A DNA stretch of 64,000 nucleotides, taken from Thiomicrospira microaerophila (lineage in GTDB: Bacteria > Pseudomonadota > Gammaproteobacteria > Thiomicrospirales > Thiomicrospiraceae). Location of the stretch: assembly GCF_000934765.1 (NCBI RefSeq), contig NZ_JYNN01000009.1, positions 1 to 64,000 of the forward strand, given 5' to 3'. The notes beneath the pieces were generated by a model. It searched no databases, was not told the origin of the DNA, and was given only the letters and a program-made list of their open reading frames with translations. Shown piece after piece: positions 25,730 to 34,616 of this stretch. The position numbers and the translations under genes were made by a program. Each line of letters begins with the position of its first letter. Position 1 is the first letter of the stretch.

Positions 25730-26791
25730 ATGAAAAAAAATGTATCGTTTTTGATGATGGTGTTGGGCGCGCTGCCGTGGGTTGCGCAAGCCGATACCGG
25801 CATGTCAACGGGGTCGATGGTCGGTTATATCATTATCGCTGCAGGTGTGACGGCGGTGATCGCGAGTTCGTTGGTGTATTTGGTTTGGTGTAATAAATCT
25901 GGAGTGTGTGATCAGTCGGAGTTGGTTGATGAAATTAAGTCCATGTCAGATGACAAGCGTTTTGATCAGTTAGTTGCGGCACAAAACACAGATCCAAAGC
26001 TGGTGCGTGCGATTAATAGTTTGCTCAAAGAGGCACAAAGAGAGGCGCAGAAAGCGCTCGACCATCGTCAAAAAGAGTTGGATGGTGCGCAACAAGCCTT
26101 GCGTGAAGCTCAGCAGGAGTTGGCAAGTTATCAGGCGCGTGCGCAAGACTTAGAGAAGCAGGTGACGCAATTAAATCAAGCGCTCGAGTCCGCACAAGAG
26201 GAGATGATGAATGCGCAGCAACTCTCCTCTTCAAAATCGGCAACACAAGCCCTGGATATGAGTCAAATTGTGACACTGTCTGAACAGGTTGAGATGGCGG
26301 TGAAGGATATGAGTAAAGGCACGCAAGAGGGAACAGGCTCTGTGCAAAAAGTCATTACCGAAGTGGGTGGCCTGACGGATGAAGTGACGCGTGCAACCAG
26401 TGTGATTAAGCAGTTGGAGTCGGATAGTAGTAATATCGGTACGGTGTTGGTGTTAATTCGTGATATTGCTGAACAGACCAATTTGTTGGCATTAAATGCG
26501 GCCATTGAGGCGGCGCGTGCGGGTGAGCATGGACGTGGCTTTGCGGTTGTGGCTGATGAGGTACGTATTTTGGCTGGTAAAACACAGCAGGCAACAACCG
26601 AGATTCAGGCCATTATTGAAGGGCTTCAGCAGCGTGCACGCAGTGCGGTGCAAGTGATGGAGAACGGTCAAGAGCGTGTTGAAACGACGCAAGCGCAAGC
26701 CCAGCGTGTGAGTGAGTCCTTGCAGAAAATTTCAAATTCGTTGGCGCAACTTGAAGTGGCACAGCGTGCGTTGAGTGATGTTGTGAAGTAG
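25730..26791 (+). CDS. Methyl-accepting chemotaxis-like protein lacking a ligand domain
   Basis: 353 residues. An N-terminal signal-like segment ([21 protein letters not shown]) and a second membrane segment (~28-52) are followed by a long coiled coil (~95-165). The MCP signalling hairpin has the conserved tip ([37 protein letters not shown], given here as its core [20 protein letters not shown]). There is no periplasmic sensing domain and no HAMP domain. It sits between fliK and fliL, with AGGAGAGAG before its ATG, and is followed by a strong terminator. It may sense membrane or flagellar-assembly state, or act as a chemotaxis array component (inference). Confidence 0.88.
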   Translation: MKKNVSFLMMVLGALPWVAQADTGMSTGSMVGYIIIAAGVTAVIASSLVYLVWCNKSGVCDQSELVDEIKSMSDDKRFDQLVAAQNTDPKLVRAINSLLKEAQREAQKALDHRQKELDGAQQALREAQQELASYQARAQDLEKQVTQLNQALESAQEEMMNAQQLSSSKSATQALDMSQIVTLSEQVEMAVKDMSKGTQEGTGSVQKVITEVGGLTDEVTRATSVIKQLESDSSNIGTVLVLIRDIAEQTNLLALNAAIEAARAGEHGRGFAVVADEVRILAGKTQQATTEIQAIIEGLQQRARSAVQVMENGQERVETTQAQAQRVSESLQKISNSLAQLEVAQRALSDVVK

Positions 26792-26823
26792 TAAAACCCC
26801 TTCTTATCTCTCTCTTCATCTTG

Positions 26824-26872
26824 CCCTGTTTTGTTCTGTTGATGTACGTCACAGAATAAAATGGGGTTTTTT
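26824..26872 (+). terminator. Rho-independent terminator after the MCP-like gene
   Basis: A 16-bp stem (26824-26839 with 26851-26866, three G-U pairs), an 11-base loop and a T6 tail. It ends the fliK-mcp transcript inside the flagellar cluster. Confidence 0.88.
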
Positions 26873-26954
26873 AATGGTAAATAATGAAACACAGCCTCAA
26901 ATCTTTGTGCCTTTCGATTAAAATAGCCTAAAGTTAAAGGTGGCGTTTCAGTTA

Positions 26955-26983
26955 TTGAGATGTTTTTGGTCAAAATCTAAAAT
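26955..26983 (+). promoter_or_regulatory. Sigma-70 type promoter before fliL
   Basis: TTGAGA (26955-26960), a 17-base spacer, TAAAAT (26978-26983). Each hexamer matches consensus at 5 of 6. It lies downstream of the terminator and 20 bases before the fliL start, so the fliL-to-flhG block appears to have its own, non-sigma-54 promoter. Confidence 0.6.
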
Positions 26984-27002
26984 AACGAATAGGAAGTTAA
27001 GC

Positions 27003-27542
27003 ATGGCAAAAGAAGAAAAAGTGGAACAAGATGAGAAAAAAGGCGGCGGTAAAGGTTTAATTATTGCCCTGTTGGTGGTGATCATTCTTTTACTGGTGGG
27101 GGTTGCCGTAATGGCAACATTGATGTTGACCTCGGGAGATGGGGCTGATAAACCTAAAAATCCAGAGCAAGAGGTGATGCAGTACTCGCCAACTTTTAAG
27201 CAGTATGCACAGCCACGTGCCGGAACGCCACCCGCCTATATGGAAATGAAGTTTGTTGTGAATTTTCGTGGTGAAGGGCGAGCGCGCTTTATTGCGGTTG
27301 ACCTAAATATTATGTCACGTTATCCTGAAGTAATGGAGGATATGGAGCATTTGCGTCCGATTTTACAAAATGATATTCAAATGCTATTGAGACAGGTTAC
27401 TTATACAGAAATTAGTGCGGATGATGGGCAGGAAGTCGTTAGACAGCGCATTCTTGAGGCCACCAAAAAAGTCGCCGAAGAGAATGGCATTTTCCCTGAC
27501 TTGATTGCTAATATTTTTATTACCCGTTTTGTAACACAGTAG
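27003..27542 (+). CDS. fliL: Flagellar basal body-associated protein FliL
   Basis: 179 residues from ATG 27003, which follows AGGAAG; the frame is open further upstream but without a ribosome site. It has a short charged cytoplasmic N-terminus, one membrane segment (~19-41), and a periplasmic FliL domain with the family pattern FVVNFRGEGRARFIAVDLNI (20 residues shown). FliL surrounds the stator and supports torque under load. It is 12 bases before fliM. Confidence 0.93.
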   Translation: MAKEEKVEQDEKKGGGKGLIIALLVVIILLLVGVAVMATLMLTSGDGADKPKNPEQEVMQYSPTFKQYAQPRAGTPPAYMEMKFVVNFRGEGRARFIAVDLNIMSRYPEVMEDMEHLRPILQNDIQMLLRQVTYTEISADDGQEVVRQRILEATKKVAEENGIFPDLIANIFITRFVTQ

Positions 27543-27554
27543 TTAGGTTAATTA

Positions 27555-28574
27555 ATGGATGATATCCTAAGTCAGGATGAGGTTGATGCGCTCCTGCGAG
27601 GAATGGGGGATGGGGATGTTGAGGCTGAAAATGATGATTTAGCCGATTCGGGTGTCGCCAAAACCTTTGACTTTACGAATCAAGAACGTATTATTCGTGG
27701 GCGTTTGCCCGCGTTGGATATCATCAACGAACGTTTTGCACGCGGGTTTCAACGTCACTTCAATGAAATGATTTTGTCTACTGTTGAGGTGGCGGCCGGT
27801 GAGGTCAAAATCATTAAAATGATTGATTATCTGCGCAACTTATTTGTGCCTACTAGTCTAAATATTTATCGTATTGAACCCCTGAATGGGGTTTCTTTGT
27901 TTACGCTGGATTCAAAGTTGATTTTTACGGCGGTCGATATTTATTTCGGCGGCACCGGTTTATTACCCTTTAAAATTGAGGGGCGAGACTATACACCGGT
28001 TGAAATGAGCATGATTAGAAGTATTCTCGATATCGCGAATGAAACCTTGCGCAAAGCTTGGGCACCTGTGATGGATATTGAGGTGGACTATATGCATTCG
28101 GAGATGAATCCGAAGTTTGCAGCCATTGTGGATGCAACCGATATGATTGTGATTAGCCCGATCAATGTGCGTTTTGAGGGTGTCGAGGGGCGCATAGATA
28201 TTGTGATGCCTTATGCGATGCTTGAGCCCGTGCGTGAGAAGCTTGAAGAAGGCATGCAGAATCTTCAGGGTGATGGCGATACGCACTGGTCAAAAACACT
28301 GCGTGAAGAGGCGAAGAATATTGAGGTCTCAATGAGCGTGAGCTTAACCGAGATAACCATGATGATGCAGGATATATTGCAGATGGAAAAAGGCGATATT
28401 ATTCCGATTGAGATGCCTAAGCAAGTGTCGCTGAAGGTCGAGGATATTCCGATTGCGCGAGGAAAGGTGGGCGTGAGTAACAATAAAAAAGCCATTAAGC
28501 TACAAGAAATAGTTCATCATCCTGCCTACACAGATAGAATCATAGATAACACGAGGGATTGGTTTAATGAGTGA
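27555..28574 (+). CDS. fliM: Flagellar motor switch protein FliM
   Basis: 339 residues. The N-terminal CheY-P docking peptide (ILSQDEVDALLRGM) is intact. It is followed by the CheC-like middle domain (~45-230, with the GGTG segment) and the C-terminal SpoA domain. FliM builds the C ring and receives the CheY-P signal. Nothing is unusual; its end overlaps fliN by 8 bases. Confidence 0.96.
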   Translation: MDDILSQDEVDALLRGMGDGDVEAENDDLADSGVAKTFDFTNQERIIRGRLPALDIINERFARGFQRHFNEMILSTVEVAAGEVKIIKMIDYLRNLFVPTSLNIYRIEPLNGVSLFTLDSKLIFTAVDIYFGGTGLLPFKIEGRDYTPVEMSMIRSILDIANETLRKAWAPVMDIEVDYMHSEMNPKFAAIVDATDMIVISPINVRFEGVEGRIDIVMPYAMLEPVREKLEEGMQNLQGDGDTHWSKTLREEAKNIEVSMSVSLTEITMMMQDILQMEKGDIIPIEMPKQVSLKVEDIPIARGKVGVSNNKKAIKLQEIVHHPAYTDRIIDNTRDWFNE

Positions 28575-29079
28575 GCAAGATGAGTTAGATGCCTGGGGGG
28601 ATGCGCTCAAGGAGCAGGCCGAGTCGGAAGGTGGGGAAGACGATCCTTGGGCGGCCGCATTGAGTGAGCAAGCCGAAGCCGAAGGCGGGGGTGGCGATGA
28701 AGAAGACCCTTGGGGCGCGGCCTTAAAAGATCAGGCGCAAGCGACTAAAAAAGCACCACCGCCTAATGCGAAAGCGGCCGCGTTTGAGTCGCTAAACTAT
28801 ACACAAGGCGATGGCAAAAAGGTTGACTTGGATGTGTTGCTTGATATTCCTGTGACCTTGCAACTGGAAATTGGGCGCACGAAGGTGCCTATTCGAAGTT
28901 TGCTTTCTTATACGCAAGGCTCGGTGATCGAGATGGATCGATTAGCCGGAGAGCCGCTGGATTTGTTAGTCAACGGTACATTGATTGCCCACGGTGAGGT
29001 GGTGGTGGTCAATGATAAATTTGGCGTGCGTTTAACGGATGTGATTAGTCCGCAAGAACGTATTAAAAAACTCAGATAA
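28567..29079 (+). CDS. fliN: Flagellar motor switch protein FliN with triplicated N-terminal motif
   Basis: 170 residues. The C-terminal SpoA domain (~85-170, DIPVTLQLEIGRTKVPIRSL at its start) is normal. The N-terminal ~60 residues are acidic and hold three copies of a Trp motif: AWGDALKEQAESEGG, PWAAALSEQAEAEGG and PWGAALKDQAQA. Enterobacterial FliN has one related copy (DLWAEALSEQ). FliN forms the bottom of the C ring and binds FliH; extra motif copies could raise avidity for an export or signalling partner (inference). Confidence 0.94.
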   Translation: MSEQDELDAWGDALKEQAESEGGEDDPWAAALSEQAEAEGGGGDEEDPWGAALKDQAQATKKAPPPNAKAAAFESLNYTQGDGKKVDLDVLLDIPVTLQLEIGRTKVPIRSLLSYTQGSVIEMDRLAGEPLDLLVNGTLIAHGEVVVVNDKFGVRLTDVISPQERIKKLR

Positions 29080-29093
29080 ATGGGGTGTTTAGC

Positions 29094-29561
29094 GTGATAG
29101 GATGGTTGCGATCGGCTGTTGCCGCGTTTTTGATGGCTGGATCAGCATGGGCGTTGGCGGATACGCCCGCGCCCTTGAGTGGCGGGGCGTTAATTAAGCC
29201 TTCGGACTATCTTGGTCAAATTTTGGTTTCACTCACGTTGGTATTGTTAATTATATTTGTCGGCGCTTGGCTATTGCGTCGTTTTGGACGATTTGCTAGT
29301 GTGGCGGAGGGGCAGTTAAGTGTACTGGGTGCGTTATCTGTCGGGCAGCGTGAGCGTATTATGCTGGTGCAAGTGGGGCGGGAGCAGCTATTGATTGGTG
29401 TAACAAGCAGTCGTATTTCAACGTTACATCGCCTAGAGACCCCCATTAACCTTGATGATACCGATACCCAGCCGGGCCCATCAGGTCAAACGATGGCAGA
29501 ATCTTTCGCCAAACGACTGCAGGCCGCTATGACACAAAGAATGACGCGTGAAGATCGTTAA
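29094..29561 (+). CDS. fliO: Flagellar biosynthesis protein FliO
   Basis: About 155 residues. It has a signal-like N-terminus, one membrane segment (~45-65, [19 protein letters not shown]) and a short cytoplasmic domain with the FliO pattern ([19 protein letters not shown]). FliO helps assemble the FliP core of the export gate. The start is ambiguous: GTG at 29094 has GGGGT seven bases upstream; GTG at 29085 is also in frame but lacks a site. It overlaps fliP by 14 bases. Confidence 0.88.
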   Translation: MIGWLRSAVAAFLMAGSAWALADTPAPLSGGALIKPSDYLGQILVSLTLVLLIIFVGAWLLRRFGRFASVAEGQLSVLGALSVGQRERIMLVQVGREQLLIGVTSSRISTLHRLETPINLDDTDTQPGPSGQTMAESFAKRLQAAMTQRMTREDR

Positions 29562-30300
29562 GTTTTTTTTATTTTTAGCCGTCGGGTTATCGCCCTTGTC
29601 GGCTTATGCCATGCCTGGTATTCCGGCGTTTACGGTGGAAACAGATGCGGATGGTAATCAAGATTACACGCTAACGTTGCAGATTTTGCTGTTGATGACA
29701 GGCTTGACCCTGTTGCCAGCGGCGCTCATCGCGACCACTTCATTTTTGCGCATTATCGTGGTGTTGGCGTTATTGCGCCAAGCGTTGGGTACTATGCAAA
29801 CACCTTCAACCCAAGTTTTGATTGGTTTGGCGTTGTTCTTGACCTTGTTTATTATGTCACCCGTGCTGGATCGCATTTATCAAACGGCTATTGACCCTTA
29901 TCTTGAGGAGCAAATGGATTTTCGCCAAGCCGTCGAAACCGCTATGGTACCGATGCATCAATTTATGATTGAGCAAACGCGTGAAACCGATTTGGCGATG
30001 TTTGCTGAAATGGCCGGCGTGGAGCTATTGGAGCCAACTGAAGTGCCGTTACGGATTTTAGTGCCCGCATTTATGACTAGTGAACTAAAGACGGCATTCC
30101 AAATTGGGTTTATGATTTTTATTCCGTTTTTGATTATTGATCTCGTGATCGCCAGTTTATTAATGGCCATGGGGATGATGATGTTATCGCCGATGATTAT
30201 TTCGTTGCCGTTTAAAATTATGTTATTTGTTTTGATTGATGGTTGGGCGCTGGTGATCGGCACGTTAGCTAATAGTTTTGTGGTTGTAGGAGGAACCTAA
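29548..30300 (+). CDS. fliP: Flagellar export gate protein FliP
   Basis: 250 residues. A cleavable signal peptide ([16 protein letters not shown]) is followed by four membrane segments and the family blocks [20 protein letters not shown] and [20 protein letters not shown]. FliP forms the pentameric core of the type III export gate with FliQ and FliR. It ends 1 base before fliQ. Confidence 0.96.
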   Translation: MKIVKFFLFLAVGLSPLSAYAMPGIPAFTVETDADGNQDYTLTLQILLLMTGLTLLPAALIATTSFLRIIVVLALLRQALGTMQTPSTQVLIGLALFLTLFIMSPVLDRIYQTAIDPYLEEQMDFRQAVETAMVPMHQFMIEQTRETDLAMFAEMAGVELLEPTEVPLRILVPAFMTSELKTAFQIGFMIFIPFLIIDLVIASLLMAMGMMMLSPMIISLPFKIMLFVLIDGWALVIGTLANSFVVVGGT

Positions 30301-30301
30301 T

Positions 30302-30571
30302 ATGACACCAGGACAGGTATTGACCTTGGGTCAAAGCATGCTAGAGGTTGTGGCATTGCTTGCGGCGCCTTTACTCATTCCAGCGTTAGCGGTGGGTTTG
30401 TTAATCGGTATGTTTCAGGCGGCAACGCAAATTAACGAAATGACTTTAAGTTTTATTCCAAAGCTAGTGATAGTTGGCGCTGCTTTAATCATAGCGGGCC
30501 CTTGGATGTTGACTACTTTTCTTTCTTATACCATTGAGTTGTATATGAATATTCCCAATCTAATAGGCTAG
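30302..30571 (+). CDS. fliQ: Flagellar export gate protein FliQ
   Basis: 89 residues, two membrane segments, with the conserved block LLIGMFQAATQINEMTLSF. The start ATG has AGGAGG six bases upstream. It is an ordinary member of the FliPQR gate. Confidence 0.96.
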   Translation: MTPGQVLTLGQSMLEVVALLAAPLLIPALAVGLLIGMFQAATQINEMTLSFIPKLVIVGAALIIAGPWMLTTFLSYTIELYMNIPNLIG

Positions 30572-30573
30572 TT

Positions 30574-31350
30574 GTGTCTTTTACCTATCACGAATATTTA
30601 CAGTTGATAGGCTTGTATTTTTGGCCGTTTGTACGCATTGGCACCATGTTATCGATTATTCCGTTATTTGGTATGAAGGGCGTGCCTGTCAGGTCACGCT
30701 TGATATTAACCCTGGTGATTACCTTGGCCGTCGCGCCTTTGTTACCCTTGCCACCGCCCGTTGACCCATTTACCTGGCAAGGTTTGTTGTATATGATGCA
30801 GCAAGTTTTAATTGGTTTGGCGATGGGGGTTATTTTTTTGGTGGTGTTTCAAGCTTTTGTGCTCGCCGGCCATATGATTGCGATGGCGATGGGCTTGGCT
30901 TTTGCCTCAATGGTGGATCCGGCTACGGGCGTAAATGCACCGGTCGTATCTCAATACTTTACGATTATGGCTACCTTGTTGTTCCTGGCACTGGATGGTC
31001 ACATTATGGTGATCTATGCGGTGGTGGAGAGCTTTTATCTATTGCCCGTCGGCAGTCATTTTTTGACCGCTGAAAGCATGCAGTTGGTTGCCCAGTTTGG
31101 AAGTACGATGTTTAGCGCTGGAGTCTTGATTGCGTTGCCAGCGATTACGGCTTTATTGTTGATCAATATTTCATTTGGTGTGATCACGCGCGCCGCGCCT
31201 GCGCTCAATATCTTTGCTGTGGGCTTCCCTATTACGCTAATGGCGGGCTTGGTGATGCTGATTTTTACTACACCAATGTTATTGCCGCATTTAGAAGAGT
31301 TGTTGATGCGCGCGTTTAATCGCATTCATATGTTGCAATTAAACCCATAG
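30574..31350 (+). CDS. fliR: Flagellar export gate protein FliR
   Basis: 258 residues, about six membrane segments. It starts with GTG at 30574, two bases after the fliQ stop. Conserved elements include the RIGTMLSIIPLFG block and the C-terminal PALNIFAVGFPITLMAGL block. FliR completes the FliPQR gate and contacts FlhB. Confidence 0.95.
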   Translation: MSFTYHEYLQLIGLYFWPFVRIGTMLSIIPLFGMKGVPVRSRLILTLVITLAVAPLLPLPPPVDPFTWQGLLYMMQQVLIGLAMGVIFLVVFQAFVLAGHMIAMAMGLAFASMVDPATGVNAPVVSQYFTIMATLLFLALDGHIMVIYAVVESFYLLPVGSHFLTAESMQLVAQFGSTMFSAGVLIALPAITALLLINISFGVITRAAPALNIFAVGFPITLMAGLVMLIFTTPMLLPHLEELLMRAFNRIHMLQLNP

Positions 31351-31361
31351 AGGATGCTTAG

Positions 31362-32486
31362 ATGGCAGAGAGCGAAGACGGCCAAGAAAAATCCGAAGAA
31401 CCCTCCGAGAAAAAGCTCCGTGAGGCCAGAGAGAAGGGGGATATTGCGCGCTCGAAAGAGTTGACCACTTTTTTAATGGTCATTTCTGGTGCGTTGTTTT
31501 TGTATTTCTTTGGCCCGCAAATGATTGCCTCGTTTGAAATGATTATGATTGGTGGGCTCAGTTTAGAGCGTGATCATGCCTATGATACTAAGAAAATGCT
31601 GGACAATAGCCTTGGTATTGTGGTCGCCTCGATTATGATGATATTGCCATTTTTGTTGTTAATGGCGTTTGTAGCGATTGTTGGCTCATCGTTGTTGGGC
31701 GGTTTTAACTTTAGTACCCAAGCGATGGCGCCGAAGTTCAGTAAGTTGAATCCTGCTAAAGGGCTGAAGCGTATGGTCTCGATGCAGGCACTGATGGAAC
31801 TGCTCAAGGCGCTGGGTAAGTTTGGTTTGGTTTTAGCGGTGGCGGTGGCATTTTTGTGGTACACCTTTGCAGAGGTGGTATCCATTGGCGCGCAGTCATT
31901 GCATGTTGCGTTGGCGCATTCGGCGAAAATTATTATTGAGGCTTTTATTTTGGTTAGTCTGGCATTGATTGTGATCGCTATCATTGATGTCCCTTTTCAG
32001 GTTTATCAACATACTGAAAAACTGAAAATGACCAAGCAGGAAGTAAAAGAGGAGTATAAACAGCAAGAAGGTAATCCGGAAGTTAAGGCCCGTATTCGTC
32101 AAATTCAGCGGGAGATGTCGCAGAGGCGCATGATGCAGCGTGTACCGGATGCGGATGTGGTTATTACGAACCCAACCCATTATTCAGTGGCATTGAAATA
32201 TGATCCCGATACCATGGATGCGCCGATTGTGCTGGCGTTAGGTATCGACTTTATGGCGGCCCAAATTAGAACGGCCGCCCGTGATAATCATATCCCGATT
32301 GTCGAAGCACCGCAATTAGCGCGTGCTTTGTACTATAATTCCGAGGCTGAGCAGCCTATTCCGCATGCGTTGTTTAAAGCCGTGGCGGCGGTGTTGGCTT
32401 ATGTATTTGCGTTGCGTGATAATAAAAAACAATCGTTGGATGTATCAAAGCTTGATATTCCAGCTAACTTAAAAACTGAGCCTTAA
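31362..32486 (+). CDS. flhB: Flagellar export switch protein FlhB
   Basis: 374 residues. It has four membrane segments in the first ~210 residues and a cytoplasmic domain with the self-cleavage motif NPTH (in VVITNPTHYSVALKYD). The N-terminus shows the family start GQEKSEEPSEKKLREAREKG. FlhB switches export from rod/hook to filament substrates on a signal from FliK. All key residues are present. Confidence 0.96.
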   Translation: MAESEDGQEKSEEPSEKKLREAREKGDIARSKELTTFLMVISGALFLYFFGPQMIASFEMIMIGGLSLERDHAYDTKKMLDNSLGIVVASIMMILPFLLLMAFVAIVGSSLLGGFNFSTQAMAPKFSKLNPAKGLKRMVSMQALMELLKALGKFGLVLAVAVAFLWYTFAEVVSIGAQSLHVALAHSAKIIIEAFILVSLALIVIAIIDVPFQVYQHTEKLKMTKQEVKEEYKQQEGNPEVKARIRQIQREMSQRRMMQRVPDADVVITNPTHYSVALKYDPDTMDAPIVLALGIDFMAAQIRTAARDNHIPIVEAPQLARALYYNSEAEQPIPHALFKAVAAVLAYVFALRDNKKQSLDVSKLDIPANLKTEP

Positions 32487-32507
32487 TGAAAAGCATAGCA
32501 TTTATTC

Positions 32508-34598
32508 ATGGATTTTAAGCAGTTATACCAGATTTTAAAGCAGTGGTTTAAGCGCGGGTTAGGTGCACCGATTGCGATTTTGTCGTTGCTCGGTATGATA
32601 ACTATACCCTTGCCTGCGATTTTGCTTGATATCTTTTTTACGTTTAACATTGTGTTGTCGTTAGTGATTCTTATGGTCACGGTCTATGCGCGGCGCGTGT
32701 TGGATTTTGCTGTATTTCCAACGGTGATTTTGATTGCGACCTTATTTCGTTTATCACTTAATATTGCTTCAACGCGGGTTATTTTGCTTGAAGGTCATAA
32801 TGGTGGTGATGCGGCCGGTAAAGTGATTGAAGCCTTTGGTGAATTTGTTATTGGCGGCAACTATGCGGTTGGTTTGGTGGTGTTTGCTATCTTGGTTATT
32901 ATTAACTTTGTAGTTGTCACCAAAGGCGCAGGCCGCGTAGCGGAGGTAAGTGCGCGCTTCACGTTGGATTCGATGCCGGGTAAGCAAATGGCGATAGACG
33001 CGGATTTGAACGCCGGTCTGATTACGCAAGAGCAGGCGCAAGAGCGACGTAAGGAAATTACGGCGGAGGCTGACTTTTATGGTTCGATGGATGGTGCCAG
33101 TAAGTTTGTGCGTGGGGATGCGATTGCCGGTATTATTATTTTGCTGATTAATATTGTCGGTGGGTTTGCGATTGGTGTGGGTCAGCATGGTTTGAGTTTT
33201 GGTGAGGCGGTTGAAATTTATACCCTATTAACCATAGGGGATGGCTTGGTGGCACAAATTCCCGCCTTGCTTTTGTCGTCGGCCACCGCGATTATCGTGA
33301 CGCGCGTATCGGGTGATCAAGAGGATATGGGGCAGCAGCTAGAAAACCAGATGTTTTCTAGCCCGCAGGCACTCGGTGTGACGGCGGCGATTGTAGGCGT
33401 CATGGGTGTGATTCCGGGTATGCCTAATTTAGCCTTCTTGTCTTTTGCTATCTTAGCTGGGTTGGGTGCTTATTTTATCTTCAAAAATCAACAAAAACAG
33501 GCTGTCAAAGAAAAGACCCAAATTAAGCCAGATGCGCCGCAGGATACCAAGCCGGCGGAGTTGAGTTGGGACGATGTTCAGCAGGTCGATGTATTGGGTT
33601 TGGAGGTCGGTTATCGCTTGATTCCAATGGTGGATACCAGTCAAAATGGCCAGTTGCTAGAGCGTATTCGTGGCGTGCGGCGCAAGGTGTCTCAGGAGTT
33701 GGGTTTTCTTGTGCCGCCAGTGCATATTCGCGATAATTTGGACTTAAAGCCAAATCAGTATAGAATCATGCTGATGGGGGTGCCTTCGGGTGAATCTGAA
33801 GTCACGCCCGAGCGTGAAATGGCGATTAACCCTGGGAGTGTATATGGCGATATTGCCGGTACACCGACGAAAGACCCTACCTTTGGTTTAGACGCAGTGT
33901 GGATTAATCCGACGGATCGAGACCAAGCCCAAGCATTAGGTTACACGGTGGTTGATGCGAGCACGGTGATTGCAACGCATGTGAGTCAGGTGATACAGGA
34001 TTATGCGCCTGATTTACTGGGGTTTGATGAAACCCAGCAATTGCTCGATAAACTCAAGAAAACATCACCTAAATTGGTGGATGAGTTGATCCCTGATCAA
34101 CTCTCATTAGCGGCGCTGGTAAAGGTGCTGCAGAGTTTATTGGACGAAAAGGTTTCTATTCGTGACATGCGCTCTATTGTCGAGGCTTTATCAGAAAAGG
34201 CATCGCAAACCCGTGACCCGGCTCAATTGGTGATGCATGTCCGTGCGGCCTTGGGTCGTTCAATCGTGCAAGATATTGTGGGTATTAATGGTGAGTTGAA
34301 GGTGATTACACTCGAACCTTCTTTGGAGCAGTTGCTGATTCAGGCTACGCAAGGTGCGCCTGATGGACAATTGGCGATTGAGCCAGGTTTGGCCGAGCGT
34401 TTACATGGTACCTTAAAAGAACAGGCCCAAAAACTCGAAATGGAAGGTCAACCAGCGGTGTTGTTGGTGGCACCACAAATACGCGCGCAGTTAGCGCGAT
34501 TGTTTAAATACAGTTTAGCTAGTCTGCATATATTGGCTTACTCTGAAGTACCGGAAAATAGACAAATTAGTGTAGTGGCAAATGTGGGAAATAACTAG
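32508..34598 (+). CDS. flhA: Flagellar export apparatus protein FlhA
   Basis: 696 residues, normal length. Eight membrane segments fall in the first ~330 residues, with the FHIPEP-type block GRVAEVSARFTLDSMPGKQM. The cytoplasmic ring domain follows (PPVHIRDNLDLKPNQYRI, AALGRSIVQ). FlhA forms the nonameric ring that docks chaperone-substrate complexes and couples the proton gradient to export. No strong ribosome site precedes the ATG at 32508. Confidence 0.96.
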   Translation: MDFKQLYQILKQWFKRGLGAPIAILSLLGMITIPLPAILLDIFFTFNIVLSLVILMVTVYARRVLDFAVFPTVILIATLFRLSLNIASTRVILLEGHNGGDAAGKVIEAFGEFVIGGNYAVGLVVFAILVIINFVVVTKGAGRVAEVSARFTLDSMPGKQMAIDADLNAGLITQEQAQERRKEITAEADFYGSMDGASKFVRGDAIAGIIILLINIVGGFAIGVGQHGLSFGEAVEIYTLLTIGDGLVAQIPALLLSSATAIIVTRVSGDQEDMGQQLENQMFSSPQALGVTAAIVGVMGVIPGMPNLAFLSFAILAGLGAYFIFKNQQKQAVKEKTQIKPDAPQDTKPAELSWDDVQQVDVLGLEVGYRLIPMVDTSQNGQLLERIRGVRRKVSQELGFLVPPVHIRDNLDLKPNQYRIMLMGVPSGESEVTPEREMAINPGSVYGDIAGTPTKDPTFGLDAVWINPTDRDQAQALGYTVVDASTVIATHVSQVIQDYAPDLLGFDETQQLLDKLKKTSPKLVDELIPDQLSLAALVKVLQSLLDEKVSIRDMRSIVEALSEKASQTRDPAQLVMHVRAALGRSIVQDIVGINGELKVITLEPSLEQLLIQATQGAPDGQLAIEPGLAERLHGTLKEQAQKLEMEGQPAVLLVAPQIRAQLARLFKYSLASLHILAYSEVPENRQISVVANVGNN

Positions 34599-34616
34599 TC
34601 CGATAGGAGTTTCGGC

